Below, one piece after another: positions 17,295-25,976 of a DNA stretch of 52,951 nucleotides. The stretch's first letter is position 1. Each line of letters starts with the position of its first letter. Made by a program: the position numbers and the translations under genes. The DNA is from CAZEGV01 sp964511645. GTDB taxonomy: Bacteria > Bacteroidota > Bacteroidia > Cytophagales > JAAEPT01. The DNA lies in NCBI GenBank assembly GCA_964511645.1, contig CAZEGV010000010.1:1-52951 (forward strand), in the 5' to 3' direction. A model generated the notes under the pieces. The model was not told the origin of the DNA. It saw only the letters and a list, made by a program, of their open reading frames with translations, and searched no databases.

Positions 17295-19082
17295 TTACTC
17301 ACCCAACACCCTCACATAAGCATCTTTATAGTGTTTGATTAAGTTTTTCCAGTCAAACACTTCCGAGTAACTTTCTACTTCATTACGGTGCTGGATTCGC
17401 TCACGACGAGTCATTTTTACAAACCCTAGCATCTCATCGGCAAGTTGCTGAGAAGAGTCTGCAAAACTAGTATGTTTTCGTTTAATTACCGTAGACACTT
17501 TTTTATCTGAAATCTCTTTACAATGATTCAAGATATAATCTCCATAACCCGACAAGTCACTAGTAACAGAAGCTACACCTCTTACCAAGCACTCTAAAGG
17601 AGTATAACCCCATGGCTCGTAATAACTAGGAAAAACTCCTAAGTGACATCCTCTTACAAATTGCCCATAGTCCATGTGAAATAATGGAGAAGTTGAACTA
17701 ATAAAATCTGGATGATAAACAACTTTTACTTTGTCATCAGGAGAGTTATGTAATTGTAAATGATGCATAAAATTTAATATCTCATCTTTGCCTTCATCAT
17801 ACAACTCGTGGGTAACAACTGGTGGTAATTTATCTGTTTTCCAACTCTGTAACGTTCTTTTGTATCTCAAATTCCAATAATCATCTACAAACTCGTTGAT
17901 ATCTGGTAGTTTATCAGATTTATGTTGTGTAATGTTCTTAAATAACTGACTGGATATTTTCTTTTCTATTTCTTCGCAAGTATCACGAAGCTCTTCCATC
18001 ACAGCACGAGAATGTAACAAATCTACATTAATAGATTTAGTAGCTTTACGGGTAATAAAAAACATCACTACCGTTACATCTATATTTTCATGCTTAAGCA
18101 TAGCGTTAAGCCTAGCTAAAGCCTCAAGGTCTACGTCAAATCCTTTGTTATTGTATTCATACCTACCAGAAGTGAAAAAATAAACTGTTTTGTCTAAGTC
18201 AAATGAATACGATGGAAAGAAATGTCCTCTTACAAAATCATCAATTTTTTTGCGATAACGCAAATGCAAAGTCTGGAACTCATGTAAAGCCTCATAACGA
18301 ACAACATTAAGCCCATTGGGTAGTATTTCATCTGGAGCTCGCCCTAACAAATGTACACACTCTTGTCCAGTAATTTCACTTACTGTTGTCATCACGTGAG
18401 CACCATGAGCTGCAGCACGCTCAATTTTAACTTGAGTTTCTACATTAAAATATTTAGCTTCTTGCTCCCAATCCACAAAAGGTAATCGATCATAAAAACC
18501 TGGGTCGTTCATTGCTAAGTACCTACCTAACAATGTTGCATGAGTTGTAAATACAATTTTAGTAGGCAAATTCTCTTGTCTCATAAATGGTATCCCCACT
18601 CCCGCCATCCACTCATGAATGTGTGTAATAACCTGTTTGTCATCCGAGACAGATGCGAAACAATTAAAAAAACGATAAACACCGTAACCAAAAGCGATAA
18701 CCTGGTCTACTAGCTCATTATGCTCTGAGCATGAAATATGATGCTCTTGCCAAAGTTGGTATTTAATATCTGCAAGTTTGTTGTACAAACTATAATAATC
18801 AATTAGTACTGTAAGGGGTTTTCCTGTTACTAACCAATAGCCAATATGTACTGTTACACCCTCTTGACGTAATAATTGCACCGCTTCAAAAATAGGATGC
18901 CCAGGTAATTCTACCTCTTCAAATTCTGGGTTATTAGGTGTATAAGGACCAATAACGCAATAATCACTGCCCCACTGCTCAACCATACTTGGTACTTTAG
19001 ATCTAATTACGGTATAAATGCCACCTACTTGGTTGCAAATCTCCCAAGCTACTTCAAACAACCTAGTTCCCCCTAATTTCAT
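17295..19082 (-). CDS. Glycogen synthase, eukaryotic-type GT3 family
   Basis: This enzyme elongates glycogen from (most likely) UDP-glucose. The 595-residue protein opens with LFEVAWEICNQVGGIYTVI, nearly the N-terminal signature of fungal and animal GT3 glycogen synthase, and not the KTGGLADV of bacterial GT5. It has HIHEWMAG, the LPNGLNVVRY segment, and the retaining-transferase acidic motif in YYEPWGYTPLECL. It lacks the regulatory N- and C-terminal phosphorylation tails of the roughly 700-residue eukaryotic enzymes. It starts four bases after lepA and is surely co-transcribed. Such GT3 genes occur in a minority of bacteria, including Bacteroidota. Confidence 0.9.
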   Translation of the reverse strand: MKLGGTRLFEVAWEICNQVGGIYTVIRSKVPSMVEQWGSDYCVIGPYTPNNPEFEEVELPGHPIFEAVQLLRQEGVTVHIGYWLVTGKPLTVLIDYYSLYNKLADIKYQLWQEHHISCSEHNELVDQVIAFGYGVYRFFNCFASVSDDKQVITHIHEWMAGVGIPFMRQENLPTKIVFTTHATLLGRYLAMNDPGFYDRLPFVDWEQEAKYFNVETQVKIERAAAHGAHVMTTVSEITGQECVHLLGRAPDEILPNGLNVVRYEALHEFQTLHLRYRKKIDDFVRGHFFPSYSFDLDKTVYFFTSGRYEYNNKGFDVDLEALARLNAMLKHENIDVTVVMFFITRKATKSINVDLLHSRAVMEELRDTCEEIEKKISSQLFKNITQHKSDKLPDINEFVDDYWNLRYKRTLQSWKTDKLPPVVTHELYDEGKDEILNFMHHLQLHNSPDDKVKVVYHPDFISSTSPLFHMDYGQFVRGCHLGVFPSYYEPWGYTPLECLVRGVASVTSDLSGYGDYILNHCKEISDKKVSTVIKRKHTSFADSSQQLADEMLGFVKMTRRERIQHRNEVESYSEVFDWKNLIKHYKDAYVRVLGE

Positions 19083-19086
19083 TTCC

Positions 19087-20874
19087 CTAATCTAACTTTA
19101 ATACCGCCATAAATGCATCTTGTGGGATTTCTACATTCCCTACTTGACGCATACGTTTCTTACCTGCTTTTTGTTTCTCCAATAGTTTACGTTTACGTGA
19201 AATATCACCACCATAACATTTGGCAGTTACATTTTTCCTTAACGCTTTTACTGTTTCACGAGCAATCACCTTTTGTCCAATTGCTGCCTGTATTGCTATT
19301 TCAAATTGTTGACGAGGAATTAATTCTTTTAATTTTTCACACAACTTCTTTCCCCATTCATAAGCTTTATCACGATGAACGATAATAGAAAGTGCGTCTA
19401 CTTTATCACCATTGAGCAAAATATCTAGCTTTGCCATTGTAGATTGTTGATAAGCAATCAATTCATAATCTAGTGAAGCATATCCTCTTGATACTGTTTT
19501 TAGTTTATCAAAAAAATCAAATACAATTTCTGCTAGTGGCAACTCAAACGTAAGCTCTACTCTCTCAGAGGTAAGATAAACTTGGTTTTTGATAACTCCA
19601 CGTTTATTCATACAAAGAGAAATCACAGATCCTACATAATCTGATTTTGTAATAATTTGGGCACGTACAAACGGTTCTTCTACATGGCTAATGAAATTTG
19701 CTTCTGGTAAGTCAGAGGGTGCATTTACCTCTACGATATCTCCTTTTACCATTATCGCATGAAATTGTACCGAAGGGACTGTTGTAATAACCGTCATCCC
19801 AAACTCACGCTCTAATCTTTCTTGTACAATTTCCATGTGTAGCATTCCTAAAAAACCACATCTAAAACCAAACCCTAAGGCAAGAGACGTTTCTGGCTCC
19901 CAAACTAATGAGGCATCGTTAAGTTGTAGTTTTTCCATAGAAGACCTCAACTCTTCATAATCGGTGGTTTCTACAGGATAAATACCTGCAAAGACCATTG
20001 GTTTCACCTCTTCAAATCCATCTATATGAGTACTAGCAGGCTTGGTGGCATCAGTAATCGTATCTCCTACTTTTACTTCTTTTGCTTCTTTTATACCTGA
20101 GATGATATAGCCAACATCACCGCATCCAATTTCTTGTTTAGGAAATTGGACTAATTTTAAAGCACCAATTTCATCAGCAAAATATTCTTTTTCGGTTGCC
20201 ATAAAGCGAACCTTTTGCCCTTTTTTTATTTTACCATTCTTTACTCTAAAGTAAACCTCTATTCCTCTATAAGAGTTATAAACCGAATCAAAAATCAAGG
20301 CTTGTAAGGGTGCTTCTGGATCTCCTTTTGGAGCTGGCACTCTATCTACTACCGCTTCTAATATTTCTTTTATACCTATCCCCTCTTTTGCGGAAGCATG
20401 AATAATTTCATCTGCCTCACAACCTATTAAATCTATGATTTCATCCGAAACTTCATCTATCTTTGCACCAGGAAGGTCAATTTTGTTTAAAACTGGGATA
20501 ATCGCCAAGTCACTTTCTAAGGCTAAATAAAGATTAGAAATGGTTTGTGCCTCTATCCCTTGTGCTGCATCTACTATCAACAATGCTCCTTCGCAAGCTG
20601 CAATAGAGCGAGATACTTCATACGAAAAATCTACGTGTCCTGGAGTATCAATAAGGTTAAGGGTGTATGTTTCGTCCTTATTTTGATAATTCATTTGAAT
20701 GGCGTGACTCTTAATCGTAATTCCTCTTTCTTTTTCAAGATCCATATCATCGAGGAGCTGGTCTTTCATTTCACGTTGTGTTACTGTTTCAGTTTCCTGA
20801 ATCAGCCTATCCGCCAAAGTACTTTTACCGTGATCAATATGTGCAATAATACAAAAATTTCTAATGTTTTTCAT
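19087..20874 (-). CDS. lepA: Elongation factor 4 (back-translocating GTPase)
   Basis: LepA is a ribosomal GTPase related to EF-G that acts in initiation/elongation quality and ribosome assembly. The 595-residue product has the GTPase motifs AHIDHGKSTL (G1), ERGITIKSH (switch I), DTPGHVDF (G3) and NKIDLP (G4), then EF-G-like domains and the LepA-specific C-terminus with GDISRKRKLLEKQKAGKKRM. Length matches the family. It leads a transcript running into the glycogen synthase and perhaps the HARE-HTH gene. Confidence 0.97.
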   Translation of the reverse strand: MKNIRNFCIIAHIDHGKSTLADRLIQETETVTQREMKDQLLDDMDLEKERGITIKSHAIQMNYQNKDETYTLNLIDTPGHVDFSYEVSRSIAACEGALLIVDAAQGIEAQTISNLYLALESDLAIIPVLNKIDLPGAKIDEVSDEIIDLIGCEADEIIHASAKEGIGIKEILEAVVDRVPAPKGDPEAPLQALIFDSVYNSYRGIEVYFRVKNGKIKKGQKVRFMATEKEYFADEIGALKLVQFPKQEIGCGDVGYIISGIKEAKEVKVGDTITDATKPASTHIDGFEEVKPMVFAGIYPVETTDYEELRSSMEKLQLNDASLVWEPETSLALGFGFRCGFLGMLHMEIVQERLEREFGMTVITTVPSVQFHAIMVKGDIVEVNAPSDLPEANFISHVEEPFVRAQIITKSDYVGSVISLCMNKRGVIKNQVYLTSERVELTFELPLAEIVFDFFDKLKTVSRGYASLDYELIAYQQSTMAKLDILLNGDKVDALSIIVHRDKAYEWGKKLCEKLKELIPRQQFEIAIQAAIGQKVIARETVKALRKNVTAKCYGGDISRKRKLLEKQKAGKKRMRQVGNVEIPQDAFMAVLKLD

Positions 20875-20895
20875 AGAAGGATTCTAGTCTAAGTA

Positions 20896-20903
20896 CAAAA
20901 ATA
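20896..20903 (-). promoter_or_regulatory. Candidate -7 element for lepA
   Basis: TATTTTTG on the minus strand would start transcription about 19 bases before the lepA ATG. No clear -33 box. Confidence 0.35.
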
Positions 20904-20974
20904 CAATTCTTTTTGTATTTAAAGTCAGAAGATTAATTTTAGATTGTAAAAAGAGAACAATACAATTTTTAAAG

Positions 20975-21316
20975 TTAATCAATCAAGTCTAATACCTTCT
21001 CTGGTGGTCTTCCTATTATTGCTCGATTACCTTCTATTACAATTGGTCTCTCTATTAACTTAGGGAACTGAATCATTGCTTCTATCCACTCTTCTTCTGA
21101 CAAAGTTTTTCCTTTAAAATTTTCTTTAAAAACAAGCTCTTTCTTTCTCAATAAATCTTCTGCCTTTACCCCTAGCTTAGCTAAAATCTCTTTAAGTTCT
21201 GTTTTGTTCGGAACATTATTTAGGTATTCAACAATTTCTACCTCTAATCCTTTGTCTTTTAAGATGGCTAGAGTCTCTCTACTCTTACTGCATCTGGGGT
21301 TATGAAATATTTTCAT
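20975..21316 (-). CDS. ArsC-family (glutaredoxin-type) arsenate reductase-like protein
   Basis: The 113-residue thioredoxin-fold protein has MKIFHNPRCSKSRE with the catalytic Cys9, and the conserved arginine region FPKLIERPIVI. This is the Spx/ArsC/YffB superfamily; the short ArsC form reduces arsenate with glutathione and glutaredoxin in Proteobacteria. Bacteroidota often carry this gene without an ars operon, so true arsenate reduction is uncertain. It overlaps the hslV stop by four bases (ATGA), so the pair is translationally coupled. Confidence 0.85.
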   Translation of the reverse strand: MKIFHNPRCSKSRETLAILKDKGLEVEIVEYLNNVPNKTELKEILAKLGVKAEDLLRKKELVFKENFKGKTLSEEEWIEAMIQFPKLIERPIVIEGNRAIIGRPPEKVLDLID

Positions 21317-21852
21317 TTTACTTCTTCGATTATAAAGTTATGATTGGTATAAATACAAATATCAGCTGCTACGGTCAATGATTCTTTTACCATCTCTTTG
21401 GCAGATAAATGAGGTGCATGTTTTTTGAGTGCAAAAGCTGCCGATTGTGCATACATACTTCCTGATCCAATTGCGGCCACATCATTATCAGGATCTAATA
21501 CATCCCCTGTACCACTAATAACGAGTATCTCCTCTCCATCTGTTGCAATCATCATTGCCTCTAGCTTACGCAAATATCTATCAGTACGCCAATCTTTAGC
21601 TAGCTCTATCGCCGATCTCTTCATATTACCACTATACGCACTTAGCTTTTCTTCAAAGCGTTCTAACAGAGTAAAAGCATCTGCAGTAGAGCCTGCAAAT
21701 CCTGTCACAATTTTTCCATCGTAAAGTTTTCGTATTTTTTTGACATTGCTTTTTGCTACAGTATTTCCTAGTGTTGCTTGTCCATCTGCACCGATAGCAA
21801 TTTGTCCATTGTGCTTAATAGCTACAACTGTTGTTGATCTTATTTTTTCCAT
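21313..21852 (-). CDS. hslV: HslV peptidase subunit of the HslUV protease
   Basis: HslV is the proteolytic ring of the ATP-dependent HslUV protease. The 179-residue protein contains the N-terminal threonine peptidase signature TTVVAIKHNG, with the catalytic Thr at position 7, then GADGQATLGNTV, GFAGSTADAFTLLERFE, LAKDWRTDR and AIGSGSMYAQSAA, ending in DICIYTNHNFIIEE. Six residues (MEKIRS) precede the catalytic Thr and must be removed, as in related Bacteroidota; E. coli needs to lose only the Met. hslU is not in the window. It is coupled to arsC and follows a terminator hairpin. Confidence 0.93.
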   Translation of the reverse strand: MEKIRSTTVVAIKHNGQIAIGADGQATLGNTVAKSNVKKIRKLYDGKIVTGFAGSTADAFTLLERFEEKLSAYSGNMKRSAIELAKDWRTDRYLRKLEAMMIATDGEEILVISGTGDVLDPDNDVAAIGSGSMYAQSAAFALKKHAPHLSAKEMVKESLTVAADICIYTNHNFIIEEVK

Positions 21853-21864
21853 TTTTATTATGAT

Positions 21865-21890
21865 ACAAAAAAGCCCCTAAAAAGGGGCTT
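21865..21890 (-). terminator. Intrinsic terminator after the E2 gene
   Basis: AAGCCCC and GGGGCTT form a seven-pair stem around a six-base loop, and on the minus strand a run of six T follows. It lies between the E2 stop (21911) and the hslV start (21852), so hslV must be read from an internal promoter or by read-through. Confidence 0.85.
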
Positions 21891-21910
21891 AATATTAAAC
21901 GATATTTTTA

Positions 21911-23479
21911 TTAAACTAATAATCTGATTGGATCTTCTAGCATATTTTTTAGCGTAGCTAAAAATGCCGCACCAACTGCTCCATCTACTGTCCTGTGGTC
22001 ACAAGTTAATGTCACTCGCATTACATTACCTGGTACAATTTGGTCATTTTTAACAACCGGCACTTTTTTGATAGCTCCTACTGCTAGTATACACGACTCT
22101 GGTGAGTTGATGATAGAAGTAAACTCTTCTATACCAAACATACCTAAATTAGATATCGTGAAGGTATTCCCTTGCATTTCATCCAATTTTAATTTTTTAG
22201 ATTTTGCTTTTCCTGCAAATTCTTTTACCTCAGCAGAGATGGTAGCTAATGATTTATTATCAGCAAACTTTACTACTGGTACAACTAGCCCATCTTCTAT
22301 CGCCATTGCGATACCAATACTGATATGATTGTTTTTTCTAATGCTATTTGTGTCGCTTATCCAAGAAGTATTAACTCCTGGATGCTGTCTTAATGATGTT
22401 GCTACTGCTTTTACAATAATATCATTAAAAGAGATTTTGACTGGGGCAATTTCATTGATGCTTTTTCTAGCTTCGATTGATTTGCTCATGTCAATATCCA
22501 TTGTAAGATAAAAGTGTGGTGCACCAAACTGGCTTGTCGACAGACTTTTTACAATAGCTTTCCGCATTGTTGTAGCTGGTACATCTTCAAAGCTTTCTAC
22601 ACCTACTGTTGCTGAGCCAACTGTTACAGTTGCTGAAGGCGTGTATGCTTCAACATCTACTTTAATAATACGACCATTAGGTCCTGAACCTTTTATTTGT
22701 CCAATGTTATATCCTTTTTCTTCTGCTAACTTTCTTGCTAATGGAGAAGCTTTCACATCTCCACTATTAACTAAAGTAGTACTTACGACCATAACAGGTG
22801 CAGTAGGCTGAACTTTAGGCTCTCTTTTCTTTTCAGCTACTGGGTTTGTTATTTTTGTGGTTTGAGATGCTGATTTGAGTAATGTTTCCCAATCCGCTCC
22901 TTTTTCTCCTACTATTGCCAATACACCATTTACAACTACTGAGCCACCTACCTCTGTGCCTAAGTACAATACTGTACCACTGTTGTATGATTCGTATTCC
23001 ATTGTGGCTTTATCGGTTTCGATTTCCGCCATCAACTCACCTTCCTCTACTGTGTCCCCTACTTTCTTGTGCCATGCAGCAATTACTCCCTGCTCCATTG
23101 TATCACTCATCTTAGGCATTTGTACAATTTCTGCTACTATGCTAGATGTGTCAATTATTTCTGTAGGTGCTGTTACTTCTTCTTGACTAGTAACTACTTC
23201 TTCTGTGTTGCCACCTGCCAGTAAAGACGAAATATCTTCTCCTTTTTCTCCTACAATAGCTAGAATTCCGTTTACGGGTACTGCACCACCAACTTTTGCT
23301 CCTAGGTGTAATACTACACCTTCGTTGTATGATTCATATTCCATTGTGGCTTTATCGGTTTCGATTTCTGCCATCAACTCACCTTCTTCTACTTTGTCTC
23401 CTACTTTTTTGTGCCATGCAGCGATTACCCCTTCTTCCATGGTATCACTCATTTTAGGCATTTGTACTATCTCCGCCAT
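21911..23479 (-). CDS. Dihydrolipoamide acetyltransferase (E2) of the pyruvate dehydrogenase complex, two lipoyl domains
   Basis: E2 transfers acetyl groups from E1 to CoA through a swinging lipoyl arm. The 522-residue protein has two nearly identical lipoyl domains (lipoyl lysines 43 and 157, each in EIETDKATMEYES), flexible linkers, a peripheral-subunit-binding domain at about 243-276 (ASPLARKLAEEKGYNIGQIK) and a catalytic domain from about 295. The catalytic motif TCDHRTVDGA carries His495 and Asp499. The substrate is inferred as pyruvate from MPKMSDTM-type lipoyl domains; a branched-chain or 2-oxoglutarate E2 is less likely. The E1 genes are elsewhere. A full -33/-7 promoter lies 32 bases upstream. 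Confidence 0.93.
   Translation of the reverse strand: MAEIVQMPKMSDTMEEGVIAAWHKKVGDKVEEGELMAEIETDKATMEYESYNEGVVLHLGAKVGGAVPVNGILAIVGEKGEDISSLLAGGNTEEVVTSQEEVTAPTEIIDTSSIVAEIVQMPKMSDTMEQGVIAAWHKKVGDTVEEGELMAEIETDKATMEYESYNSGTVLYLGTEVGGSVVVNGVLAIVGEKGADWETLLKSASQTTKITNPVAEKKREPKVQPTAPVMVVSTTLVNSGDVKASPLARKLAEEKGYNIGQIKGSGPNGRIIKVDVEAYTPSATVTVGSATVGVESFEDVPATTMRKAIVKSLSTSQFGAPHFYLTMDIDMSKSIEARKSINEIAPVKISFNDIIVKAVATSLRQHPGVNTSWISDTNSIRKNNHISIGIAMAIEDGLVVPVVKFADNKSLATISAEVKEFAGKAKSKKLKLDEMQGNTFTISNLGMFGIEEFTSIINSPESCILAVGAIKKVPVVKNDQIVPGNVMRVTLTCDHRTVDGAVGAAFLATLKNMLEDPIRLLV
22982..23133 (-). repeat. Direct repeat copy 2 (second lipoyl domain of E2)
   Basis: This roughly 150-base stretch matches 23324-23475 at an offset of 342 bases (114 codons) with few mismatches, several of them synonymous. 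It encodes the inner lipoyl domain. The close nucleotide match suggests recent duplication or ongoing gene conversion. Confidence 0.85.
23324..23475 (-). repeat. Direct repeat copy 1 (first lipoyl domain of E2)
   Basis: Partner of the repeat at 22982-23133; encodes the N-terminal lipoyl domain. The linkers outside the repeat differ between copies. Confidence 0.85.
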
Positions 23480-23510
23480 ATCTTAATCTTTCACAAATTA
23501 AATTCTCTGC

Positions 23511-23541
23511 CAAAAATAAATCAAATTTAGGTGTGAACAAA
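23511..23541 (-). promoter_or_regulatory. Complete Bacteroidota-type promoter for the E2 gene
   Basis: On the minus strand TTTG (23541-23538), a 19-base spacer and TATTTTTG (23518-23511) match the TTTG-N19-TAnnTTTG consensus. Transcription would start near 23508, about 29 bases before the ATG. Confidence 0.7.
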
Positions 23542-23802
23542 GAATTTGTTAATGTGATTACGGATTTTAAATAAAACTGTCTGCAACAACCTAGATTATT
23601 TTTATTGTAACAATGTCACAAAGTGGTTGAAAAAGGGATTCGTAAGTGAACGAACACGGTAGCAGTAAGATCCTTTTTTTGTTTTTCGTTCTATAATTTC
23701 AACAAACTCAATATGATACAAAAAAAAGACATAGCGGATAGCCCGACCCTAAACTAAATATAACTATAGTGGAATATAAGTACAGGAATTGCTCTAAGCC
23801 AA
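23542..23802. other. Non-coding stretch between E2 and the thioesterase gene
   Basis: Together with the E2 promoter this makes a gene-free stretch of about 320 bases. It holds the folded repeat listed at 23631-23753, and otherwise I see no gene or RNA. Confidence 0.6.
23631..23753. repeat. Structured intergenic repeat, copy 1
   Basis: The left arm has GGTAGCAGTAAGATCC followed by a T run; the right arm is an A run, then GACATAGCGGATAGCCCG and ACCC. T and A tracts can pair, closed by the flanking imperfect arms. Matching arms occur at 26653-26804, 33853-33931 and 52574-52637. It may end transcription or be a mobile palindromic unit. Confidence 0.55.
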
Positions 23803-24363
23803 TTACAAGTCTATGACCATACAGTTTTGCCCTTCGAGAAGTCCTGTATTTAATTCTTCCGAGAGGTTTATATTGGATTTGTATTGGTCAAATTCTTCTT
23901 GAAGCTCAAACCTACTTTTTCGATACCGCATGGCTTGTACAAATTTAAGCACATCGTCTTTGGTTTCTAAAATAAGCCCCGGCACTGAGCGAGGCGTACG
24001 ATCTTCTTCCATCGCTACCATTGTAAAATAGGAGCTATTAGCATGTGTAATCTCACCTGTAAGGCAGTTTTCAGCATCCACTCTTATACCTATCACCATA
24101 GACGATTTTCCAACATAGTTGACTGATGCTGTGAGAGATACCAAGTCACCAACTTCAATAGGAGCAATAAAATTAACATTACTAACTGACACTGTGACGC
24201 TGTAACCTCTAGAGTGTTTGGCGGCACAGGCGTAAGCAACTTTATCCATCAAAGACAATATAATCCCACCGTGAATTTTACCACCAAAATTGGCGTAGGC
24301 GGGAATCATTAATTCGGTAATTGTGGTGTGAGAGTAAGCTACTGATCTAAATTTGGCTTTCAT
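23803..24363 (-). CDS. Hotdog-fold acyl-CoA thioesterase
   Basis: This family hydrolyses acyl-CoA to free acid and CoA. The 186-residue protein has the hallmark ANFGGKIHGGIILSLMDKVAYACA, with the helix-start Asp, followed by SVSNVNFIAPIEVGDLV and the long strand of the hotdog fold, and a charged C-terminal extension. The likely relatives are YciA/BFIT-type enzymes acting on medium- and long-chain acyl-CoA; the chain preference cannot be read. It is the last gene of the transcript from the ABC module, one base after the CxxC protein. Confidence 0.85.
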   Translation of the reverse strand: MKAKFRSVAYSHTTITELMIPAYANFGGKIHGGIILSLMDKVAYACAAKHSRGYSVTVSVSNVNFIAPIEVGDLVSLTASVNYVGKSSMVIGIRVDAENCLTGEITHANSSYFTMVAMEEDRTPRSVPGLILETKDDVLKFVQAMRYRKSRFELQEEFDQYKSNINLSEELNTGLLEGQNCMVIDL

Positions 24364-24364
24364 A

Positions 24365-24805
24365 TTATTTTACTACTTCGGCAAGTTTTAATTGATAAGG
24401 CATTTGGGTAGGATCATCGTCGAGATGAAGTACCCCTTTTATAGTTACAAAGTCATCTACGTTAAATTCTTGATGGGTTTTGAGGTCTAATTCTATCATT
24501 GTACCAACACCTGATTTGGTGCAAAAATAACAGGTTGCATTGGGGTTTTTTGAAATATAATATTTTCCTTCGTAAGCATTCCCTGGTATGATATAGCCTT
24601 TCACGACAATCGACTTTCCGTCATATTTTTGGATAGATGGGGAGAAGATGGGGGCTTCTACCCATGTACCGTATTTTGTATTAAACACAAAATCAGTTTC
24701 TACACTGTATTCTAAAACATTCCAGTTGAGGGCTTCTTGTATAGTAAAAGAAAAAAGCACTCCTAAAAGAGTGTAAATACTGATGTTTTTGATTACTTTA
24801 AGCAT
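24365..24805 (-). CDS. Exported CxxC protein, DUF3299-like, of the ABC module
   Basis: The 146-residue protein has one N-terminal hydrophobic segment (a signal peptide or anchor), then VKGYIIPGNAYEGKYYI and ATCYFCTKSGVGTMIEL, where the CxxC pair and the surrounding beta fold recall DUF3299 proteins. It overlaps the permease gene by eight bases. DUF3299-type proteins sit beside a similar permease/ATPase pair in Proteobacteria, where a related cluster is zinc-regulated (zrg in Vibrio cholerae, as I recall). A metal-handling role is therefore plausible but inferred; I am not certain of the family assignment. Confidence 0.55.
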   Translation of the reverse strand: MLKVIKNISIYTLLGVLFSFTIQEALNWNVLEYSVETDFVFNTKYGTWVEAPIFSPSIQKYDGKSIVVKGYIIPGNAYEGKYYISKNPNATCYFCTKSGVGTMIELDLKTHQEFNVDDFVTIKGVLHLDDDPTQMPYQLKLAEVVK

Positions 24806-25976
24806 GAGATAAGGTTTTAGAAATATTAATCTTATACACTTTGAGTGCAGGAATAATGCCAGAAAGCAATCCTGCTACAAGAATCCCTAGTACAAATAGT
24901 AAAGTTCTACTGTCAATGCTCCAAGAAGGGTTTAAATAATAATTACTTAGTATAGTATTAGACAAAATTACTGAAATGATTTTTCCTGAGAGATAGCCTA
25001 ATAAAATACCTGTAATGAGCGTCATCAAAATTTCTACACCTATAATTTGAAGTATCTGAAAAGGTCTAGCCCCAAGACTTCTGTAAATAGCTATATCTGT
25101 ATTTCGGTCTTTCATTGCATTAAACATTGAGATTAGAATACTTAATAATGAAACGACCCCTATGATGATTGCAATGTATTGCATTAATAAATATCCCGCA
25201 GATAGTTTTTGAGACAACATCTGGATTTGCAATGCAGGGTTTGAGGTCTGTAAGCTTGGTGTGAACTTATTGATTAACTTGGGAATTGTAACTAAACCTG
25301 CCCCTCCTTTAAAACTTAGTAGTGCAGCAGTTACTTCAGTATTGGCTTGAGAATCCTCTTCTCCATGTACTTCCCACACAGATGCTATTGGCGTAATAAT
25401 CAATTGATCGATGACAGTATGAGATGGTTGAAGTACACCAACTATTTGGTAACTATGTCCTTCGTGTACGTGTCCATGCTGTTCTATCTCACCATGTAAA
25501 CCATGAAAATGATCGCCTACGGTCAAACCTAGTGTTGTAGCTACTTTATTACCTAAGACAACTTCCATCGCTTTTGTAAATTGTTTACCCATAGATAATT
25601 GCCCGCCATAATGATTAATATAAGCTTGACTTGTACCTAATATTCTAAACCCTTTGTAAGTATCCCCATAAGCTAACCTAATAGATTGTTTTACTGATGG
25701 GTGTTTTTCTATCTTCTCTAATTCACTTATTTTAATGTTTCCTGTAGGATGATCAATGTGATAAACATTACTTAATGTGAGCTGTAAAGGACTTCCTTTT
25801 GCTCCTATTACTAAGTCTATTCCTTTTAAGTTTTTCTTTAATTGCTGATCAGAGCTGTTTTGTAATGTGGTAACAATGACAATAATGGCTACTCCTAATG
25901 TAATTAAAGATACATTGAGTAAGAAAGACAATATATTATACCTCAAATAGCGTATGGACAGTTGGTATAGTTTCAT
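24798..25976 (-). CDS. FtsX/MacB-type ABC permease with a histidine-rich periplasmic loop
   Basis: The 392-residue protein has the four-helix MacB/LolC topology: one helix near residues 13-38, a large external domain, and three helices at about 262-285, 310-340 and 358-378. The external domain has VIGAKGSPLQLTLSN and VYHIDHPTGNI, plus seven His within residues 156-174 (GDHFHGLHGEIEQHGHVHEGH), a likely metal site. Such permeases export lipoproteins or act mechanically on the periplasm. It overlaps the ATPase gene by four bases and the CxxC gene by eight, so the three form one unit. Confidence 0.8.
   Translation of the reverse strand: MKLYQLSIRYLRYNILSFLLNVSLITLGVAIIVIVTTLQNSSDQQLKKNLKGIDLVIGAKGSPLQLTLSNVYHIDHPTGNIKISELEKIEKHPSVKQSIRLAYGDTYKGFRILGTSQAYINHYGGQLSMGKQFTKAMEVVLGNKVATTLGLTVGDHFHGLHGEIEQHGHVHEGHSYQIVGVLQPSHTVIDQLIITPIASVWEVHGEEDSQANTEVTAALLSFKGGAGLVTIPKLINKFTPSLQTSNPALQIQMLSQKLSAGYLLMQYIAIIIGVVSLLSILISMFNAMKDRNTDIAIYRSLGARPFQILQIIGVEILMTLITGILLGYLSGKIISVILSNTILSNYYLNPSWSIDSRTLLFVLGILVAGLLSGIIPALKVYKINISKTLSHA

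Noticed and set aside
20545..20892. 115-residue plus-strand frame inside lepA
   Set aside because: Antisense to the GTPase domain, no family features, no promoter.
22875..23486. Plus-strand open frames overlapping the E2 gene, twice, with similar sequence
   Set aside because: They are antisense shadows of the duplicated lipoyl domains; the similarity comes from the repeat. The minus-strand E2 has full domain structure.
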